A stretch of 9,118 nt of DNA from Flavobacteriales bacterium UBA7325 (GTDB lineage Bacteria; Bacteroidota; Bacteroidia; Flavobacteriales_D; Crocinitomicaceae): NCBI GenBank assembly GCA_002471375.1, contig DKPV01000054.1, forward strand, positions 1 through 9,118. Direction: 5' to 3'. The notes below the pieces were generated by a model, which was not told the DNA's origin, ran no database searches, and saw only the letters and a list, made by a program, of their open reading frames with translations. The position numbers and the translations under genes were made by a program. Positions 5,996 through 9,118 of this stretch are shown piece after piece (the first letter of the stretch is position 1; every line of letters starts with the position of its first letter).

Positions 5996-8002
5996 ATGCC
6001 AATAACACAAAAAATACAGACACAGAATTGCGACATCTTATTCGCAGGTTGGGGAGCCAGTGCGTGTATTCTACTTATCGAAATGGCCAACAAGAACTTG
6101 TTGGAGAACAAAAATATTGTCATTATTGATCCGGAAAGTAAACTAGAAAACGACAAAACATTTTGTTTTTGGACCAAATACTCAGAGCGTTTGTATACCG
6201 ATTATGCATCTATAATCAGTCATGAGTGGTCTTCCATAAAAATAAACGATGCACCACTCCAATCTATAGATCCCTTAGCATACTGTCATATCAACAGCAC
6301 TGACTTGTATGCATTGTGCAGGCAACTGATGGATAAACACTCCATTGAGCATATACAAGAATCCATTGAGAGCGTTTCATCTGGAAAGAGTAATGAAATT
6401 AAAACCAATAAATCAAGCTATTCCAGTGAATGGTTGTTTGATGCACGGCCTCCCAAAGTAAACACAGTCGATAAACGATTTTTTATTTATCAGTCCTTTG
6501 TTGGCTTCAAAGTTTTGCTTGCTTCTCAGAAATTTGACAGTGATGTGTATCACATGATGGATTTCAGGGTTGATCAGCAAAAAGCAACTCAATTCGTATA
6601 TATTTTACCCTATGATGAGCAGAATGCGTTGATAGAGCTAACGCGGTTTGGTGAGAAACTCATAGACCAAGACGAGGCCAAAGAGCTTCTGGACAGCTAT
6701 ATTTTAGAGCATTATGGAGAATATGAGATTTCGGCTGTCGAAAAAGGGGTGATTCCTATGGGTACTATTCCCACCCAAAAAAAATCTGGGAAACGGCACG
6801 TAGAAATTGGTACAAGAGCTGGAAACGTTAAGCCAAGCACGGGCTATGCATTCAAGAACATGTATACCCATGCCCAAGCGATTTGTGCAGATTCAGCGTT
6901 GCAGAATGCTAGACCTAAACCGAAAGCACGGTTTGTATTTTATGACCAGTTACTGCTCATCATACTCACCCTATGGCCGCACAAAGGAAAATTGATTTTC
7001 GAACAATTATTTCAGTCGCAAAGCTCTCGCTTTGTACTGCGTTTTTTGGACGAAAAAACCAATCTAAGTTCTGAGTTAAAAATGTTCTTTGCACTCCCTA
7101 TCTTACCTTTCTTACGTGCAACAGTGGTATGGATATTTTGGAAATTGTCTGATAAATGGATTTTACTTCTACTCATTGCATACGCACTTCTTGCCCCAAA
7201 CAACTACATTGACAATCATATCTTTCTAACTGATTTTGAACTGGGATTATTTGCATTCGGCTTATTGTTAGTAGGAATACCACATGGGGCTTTGGATCAT
7301 TTGGCAGTAGGAATTAAAGGCAAAAAAACGATATCGATGAAGTTTATCCTCATTTATCTTTCGATTATGTTTGGTGTATTTATCACATGGTACTTTCTAC
7401 CGGTCACGTGGCTTTTCCTATTCTTAACTTATTCCGCCTGGCATTTTGGACAGACAGATATAGAGAATTGGAACATCAAAAGCCCACTAATTGGTTTTGT
7501 ATGGGGAACTTTTTTATTGGCATTTATGCTCTTGAGTCACCCGTTGGAATTGAATTACGTATTGTCCATTTTGGATATTAGCTCCATTCCAGTAAATCCG
7601 GATTTACTCGCCTACCTCCCCTTCTCTCTACTCCTACCTACGGGCTATGCACTAAGAAAGAGATGTTGGAATCTACTAATGATTGTTCTCTATTTATTTG
7701 TAGCACAACATATTAGCCTAATACTGGCATTTGGGTTATATTTTATTTTTCATCACAGTATACTGGGTTGGAACAACCTAAAAGAAGCGTTGAATATGAG
7801 CCATACCAAAATGTTTATCCTCTCATTGCCTTTCAATATTGGAGCGGTACTTCTGTTTTTACTCTTTTTCCTAAAATTGACCAATACCGTGGAATTCAAT
7901 ACCGTATTTTTTCTTGTATTTCTGTCGTGCATTAGTCTACCCCACATCATGTGCATGGACCGTTTTTACCGAAAATCAGAACAAACTGTCAATACGGAAT
8001 AG
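5996..8002 (+). CDS. crtY-blh: Fusion of lycopene beta-cyclase (CrtY) and Brp/Blh beta-carotene 15,15'-dioxygenase
   Basis: The 668-residue fusion could convert lycopene to beta-carotene and then cleave it to retinal. Residues 1-375 are a CrtY-type flavoprotein. They contain a dinucleotide-binding loop ILFAGWGAS (GxG at 18-20, third Gly absent), an acidic strand end IVIID (D45), the hallmark NDKTFCFW (52-59), DARP (149-152), LIELTRF with E214 at the place of the catalytic Glu of Pantoea CrtY, and KPSTGYAF (279-286). Residues about 387-660 are a membrane-embedded Blh domain with several hydrophobic helices. Its candidate iron-binding histidines lie in GIPHGALDH (H430), SAWHFGQ (H483), FHHSILGW (H586/H587) and LPHIM (H650). 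The two parts match the usual separate lengths of roughly 380 and 280 residues. The frame is continuous through the junction, so an assembly error joining genes is unlikely. No in-frame ATG lies just upstream. It stands alone in its transcript; no rhodopsin gene is visible. Confidence 0.92.
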   Translation: MPITQKIQTQNCDILFAGWGASACILLIEMANKNLLENKNIVIIDPESKLENDKTFCFWTKYSERLYTDYASIISHEWSSIKINDAPLQSIDPLAYCHINSTDLYALCRQLMDKHSIEHIQESIESVSSGKSNEIKTNKSSYSSEWLFDARPPKVNTVDKRFFIYQSFVGFKVLLASQKFDSDVYHMMDFRVDQQKATQFVYILPYDEQNALIELTRFGEKLIDQDEAKELLDSYILEHYGEYEISAVEKGVIPMGTIPTQKKSGKRHVEIGTRAGNVKPSTGYAFKNMYTHAQAICADSALQNARPKPKARFVFYDQLLLIILTLWPHKGKLIFEQLFQSQSSRFVLRFLDEKTNLSSELKMFFALPILPFLRATVVWIFWKLSDKWILLLLIAYALLAPNNYIDNHIFLTDFELGLFAFGLLLVGIPHGALDHLAVGIKGKKTISMKFILIYLSIMFGVFITWYFLPVTWLFLFLTYSAWHFGQTDIENWNIKSPLIGFVWGTFLLAFMLLSHPLELNYVLSILDISSIPVNPDLLAYLPFSLLLPTGYALRKRCWNLLMIVLYLFVAQHISLILAFGLYFIFHHSILGWNNLKEALNMSHTKMFILSLPFNIGAVLLFLLFFLKLTNTVEFNTVFFLVFLSCISLPHIMCMDRFYRKSEQTVNTE

Positions 8003-8105
8003 CGAATCAAAACAAAGGAAAATACAAAACGAGTGTGACGCTTCGATAGCCGCCAAATCCAATAAATCTAACCAAAGTCTTCTTGATTTGTTAAATTCGT
8101 AGAAG

Positions 8106-8122
8106 GGATATACAGTATATCC
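8106..8122. repeat. Perfect 17-bp palindrome
   Basis: GGATATAC (8106-8113) and GTATATCC (8115-8122) are exact reverse complements around a single central A; the flanking A8104 and T8124 can extend it past a G-T wobble. It lies 16 bp before the start codon at 8139. It could be an operator for a dimeric repressor, a leader hairpin that hinders translation, or part of a recombination site. Confidence 0.75.
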
Positions 8123-8126
8123 TTAC

Positions 8127-8133
8127 GTTAGGT
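8127..8133 (+). other. Candidate attC core site GTTRRRY (5' cassette boundary)
   Basis: GTTAGGT fits the integron core consensus GTTRRRY. It stands 5 bp before the ATG at 8139, as the junction does in an inserted gene cassette. ATCTAAC at 8066-8072 fits the partner RYYYAAC and could pair with it, giving a 68-bp site, but the interior lacks obvious L-box pairing. The call rests mainly on the matching site at the other end of the gene. Confidence 0.4.
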
Positions 8134-8138
8134 CAAAT

Positions 8139-9044
8139 ATGTCACAAGATCAGAATATGAATTTATTGAGCAAGCTGTACCAAATCTGTCTATCTGAAAA
8201 CGCAAAAAACAAGATTGAAAAAGTAATTCTATACATTGCAATTGCAGGATTTTTCATTCACTTGTTATTAATTTACTTGTCAAAATTCGGCTTTATTACG
8301 CTGCTCTCAGAATCCGAATTATTTGCAAATCCGATATCTGCCATTTATACCCCATTCTCATTCATTCTTATCTATGAGGTATATCTACTAATCTATTACT
8401 TACCCAAGTCATTTACGAGCTATATAACCAAACAGTACGAAATAATAACACTTATTATTATTCGAAAATTATTTAAGGATTTATCTGCTCTTGAACTGTC
8501 ATCAGATTGGTTTAAAATAAAAGGAGATTTACAATTCACCTATGATATTTTGGCATCAATCATTCTTTTCTATTTGATTTATAAGTTTGTAAAACAAGGA
8601 GCTAGGACATCGAAAATACCAGATGTAAATCAACTAAAAATTGAAAGATTCATTCATAGAAAGAAGATAATTGCGATTGTTTTAGTTCCGATATTTTTTA
8701 CAATGGCTTTAATTACACTTTTTAGTTGGACTTCTGACATCTCATTTACTTCAAATAACTTACCCAGTTTTGAAAAAATTAATAATCTATTCTTTGACGA
8801 ATTTTTTACCGTTCTGATATTAGTGGATGTCGTTCTTTTGTTAATTTCCTTCTTTTACACAGATAAATTTCACAAAATAATTAGAAATTCTGGATTTGTG
8901 GTTTCAACGATTTTAATCCGTATGTCATTCGGAGTAAGCGGATTAATAAGTACAATTTTAATTGTAGTAGCTGTTCTTTTTGGATTAGCAATAATAACAA
9001 TTCATAATAAATATGAAAAAAATACTTTACCTAACAACGTATAA
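8139..9044 (+). CDS. Six- or seven-helix membrane protein of unknown function, possible gene-cassette cargo
   Basis: The 301-residue integral membrane protein has hydrophobic segments at roughly 29-50, 69-88, 100-111, 134-151, 177-197, 222-240 and 253-288 (the last long enough for two). Between them are short charged loops, including KIERFIHRKK-like basic stretches (167-176) that suggest cytoplasmic loops. PFSFILIYEVYLLIYYLPKS (72-91) and QYEIITLIIIRKLFKD (99-114) look like conserved cores, but I cannot name the family. The last codons (LPNNV, stop) are read through the ACCTAAC core site, as often seen for cassette ORFs. Spacing before the ATG leaves no room for a normal leader. Codon use is more A/T-rich than in the carotenoid gene upstream, which fits separate acquisition. 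The start is the first ATG after the boundary; M7 is an alternative. Confidence 0.8.
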   Translation: MSQDQNMNLLSKLYQICLSENAKNKIEKVILYIAIAGFFIHLLLIYLSKFGFITLLSESELFANPISAIYTPFSFILIYEVYLLIYYLPKSFTSYITKQYEIITLIIIRKLFKDLSALELSSDWFKIKGDLQFTYDILASIILFYLIYKFVKQGARTSKIPDVNQLKIERFIHRKKIIAIVLVPIFFTMALITLFSWTSDISFTSNNLPSFEKINNLFFDEFFTVLILVDVVLLLISFFYTDKFHKIIRNSGFVVSTILIRMSFGVSGLISTILIVVAVLFGLAIITIHNKYEKNTLPNNV

Positions 9045-9118
9045 AATCAATTGCTTGTTATAGCCTAATTGCGAAAGTCCTCGCGATTTTTCTTTGGCTG
9101 TAATTATTTACTAAACTG
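9029..9118 (+). other. Candidate attC-like recombination site, truncated by window end
   Basis: ACCTAAC (9029-9035) fits the attC consensus RYYYAAC and is followed by AACG, so the reverse complement CGTTGTTAGGT echoes the CGTTAGGT before the gene. The sequence beyond is a non-coding stretch with a central hairpin, as expected for an attC arm. The partner GTTRRRY would lie beyond the window edge, so the site cannot be completed here. Confidence 0.4.
9067..9091 (+). terminator. Hairpin with T-run after the 301-residue gene
   Basis: AATTGCGA (9067-9074) pairs with TCGCGATT (9081-9088) around a 6-nt loop, an 8-bp stem with one G-U wobble followed by TTT and C. It lies 23 bp past the stop codon. 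It can serve as a rho-independent terminator. It may also be the stem of the attC-like element that overlaps it. Confidence 0.5.

Larger units (their letters stand above)
8003..8138. other. Short spacer ending in palindrome and GTTAGGT
   Basis: This 136-bp gap follows the carotenoid gene and has no ORF worth calling. It holds ATCTAAC (8066-8072), the 17-bp palindrome at 8106-8122 and GTTAGGT (8127-8133). The last lies 5 bp before the next start codon and replaces a normal leader. No terminator hairpin with a T-run follows the carotenoid gene. Confidence 0.5.

Noticed and set aside
7753..7956. Minus-strand frame inside the Blh region
   Set aside because: The plus strand here encodes conserved histidine motifs of the Blh domain; the antisense frame has no recognisable domain.
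8066..8133. Complete upstream attC site
   Set aside because: R-box-like ends are present and could pair, but the interior does not show paired L boxes and instead folds as a separate palindrome, so a full site is not called.
1..9118. tRNA, rRNA, CRISPR array or transposase genes
   Set aside because: No cloverleaf with CCA-end features, no rRNA-like conserved stretch, no regularly spaced identical repeats and no transposase motif was found on reading both strands.

Overview
The window reads as a chromosomal segment of a marine or aquatic member of the Bacteroidota. The basis is an AT-rich composition, A/T-rich leaders without Shine-Dalgarno sequences, a CrtY-type lycopene cyclase with a Blh-type retinal-forming enzyme, and zinc-ribbon/SPFH/GYF_2 architectures. 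This is inference from gene content; no rRNA or tRNA gene is present to place it.

Left block (1-3628). A divergent pair separated by 49 bp (4 G/C bases) opens the window. The minus-strand gene (416 down to 1, cut by the window edge) carries a CxxC zinc ribbon followed by what looks like the start of an SPFH/Band-7-like domain. The plus-strand gene (466-2505) has zinc ribbons, a duplicated GDKNIISGD motif, a TerB-like helical stretch, an SPFH-like segment and a C-terminal GYF_2 domain. A second zinc-ribbon protein (2507-3067) follows with one base between genes. A small YqiA/RBBP9-like alpha/beta hydrolase (3073-3543) follows after 5 bp, and a convincing rho-independent terminator closes the set (3593-3628). 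These three plus-strand genes look like one transcript. Three zinc-ribbon proteins sharing one promoter region, plus a hydrolase, form the least understood unit here.

Middle block (3629-5995). An AT-rich leader with three imperfect 11-bp tandem repeats precedes a 501-residue polytopic membrane protein (3902-5407) of unknown function. A short ORF (5420-5527) follows closely and stops abruptly; it looks like the front of a broken gene. From about 5528 to 5995 there is no convincing gene, the composition is richer in G+C, and several dyads are present. It resembles inserted or relic DNA.

Right block (5996-9118). A 668-residue protein joins a complete lycopene beta-cyclase (CrtY) to a membrane Brp/Blh-type beta-carotene 15,15'-dioxygenase, so one polypeptide could take lycopene through beta-carotene to retinal, the rhodopsin chromophore. 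No rhodopsin gene is visible in the window. Last is a 301-residue membrane protein (8139-9044) bracketed by GTTAGGT upstream and ACCTAAC downstream. That is the orientation of integron attC core sites around a mobile gene cassette, so this gene may be a recently acquired cassette. The window ends inside the putative downstream recombination site.
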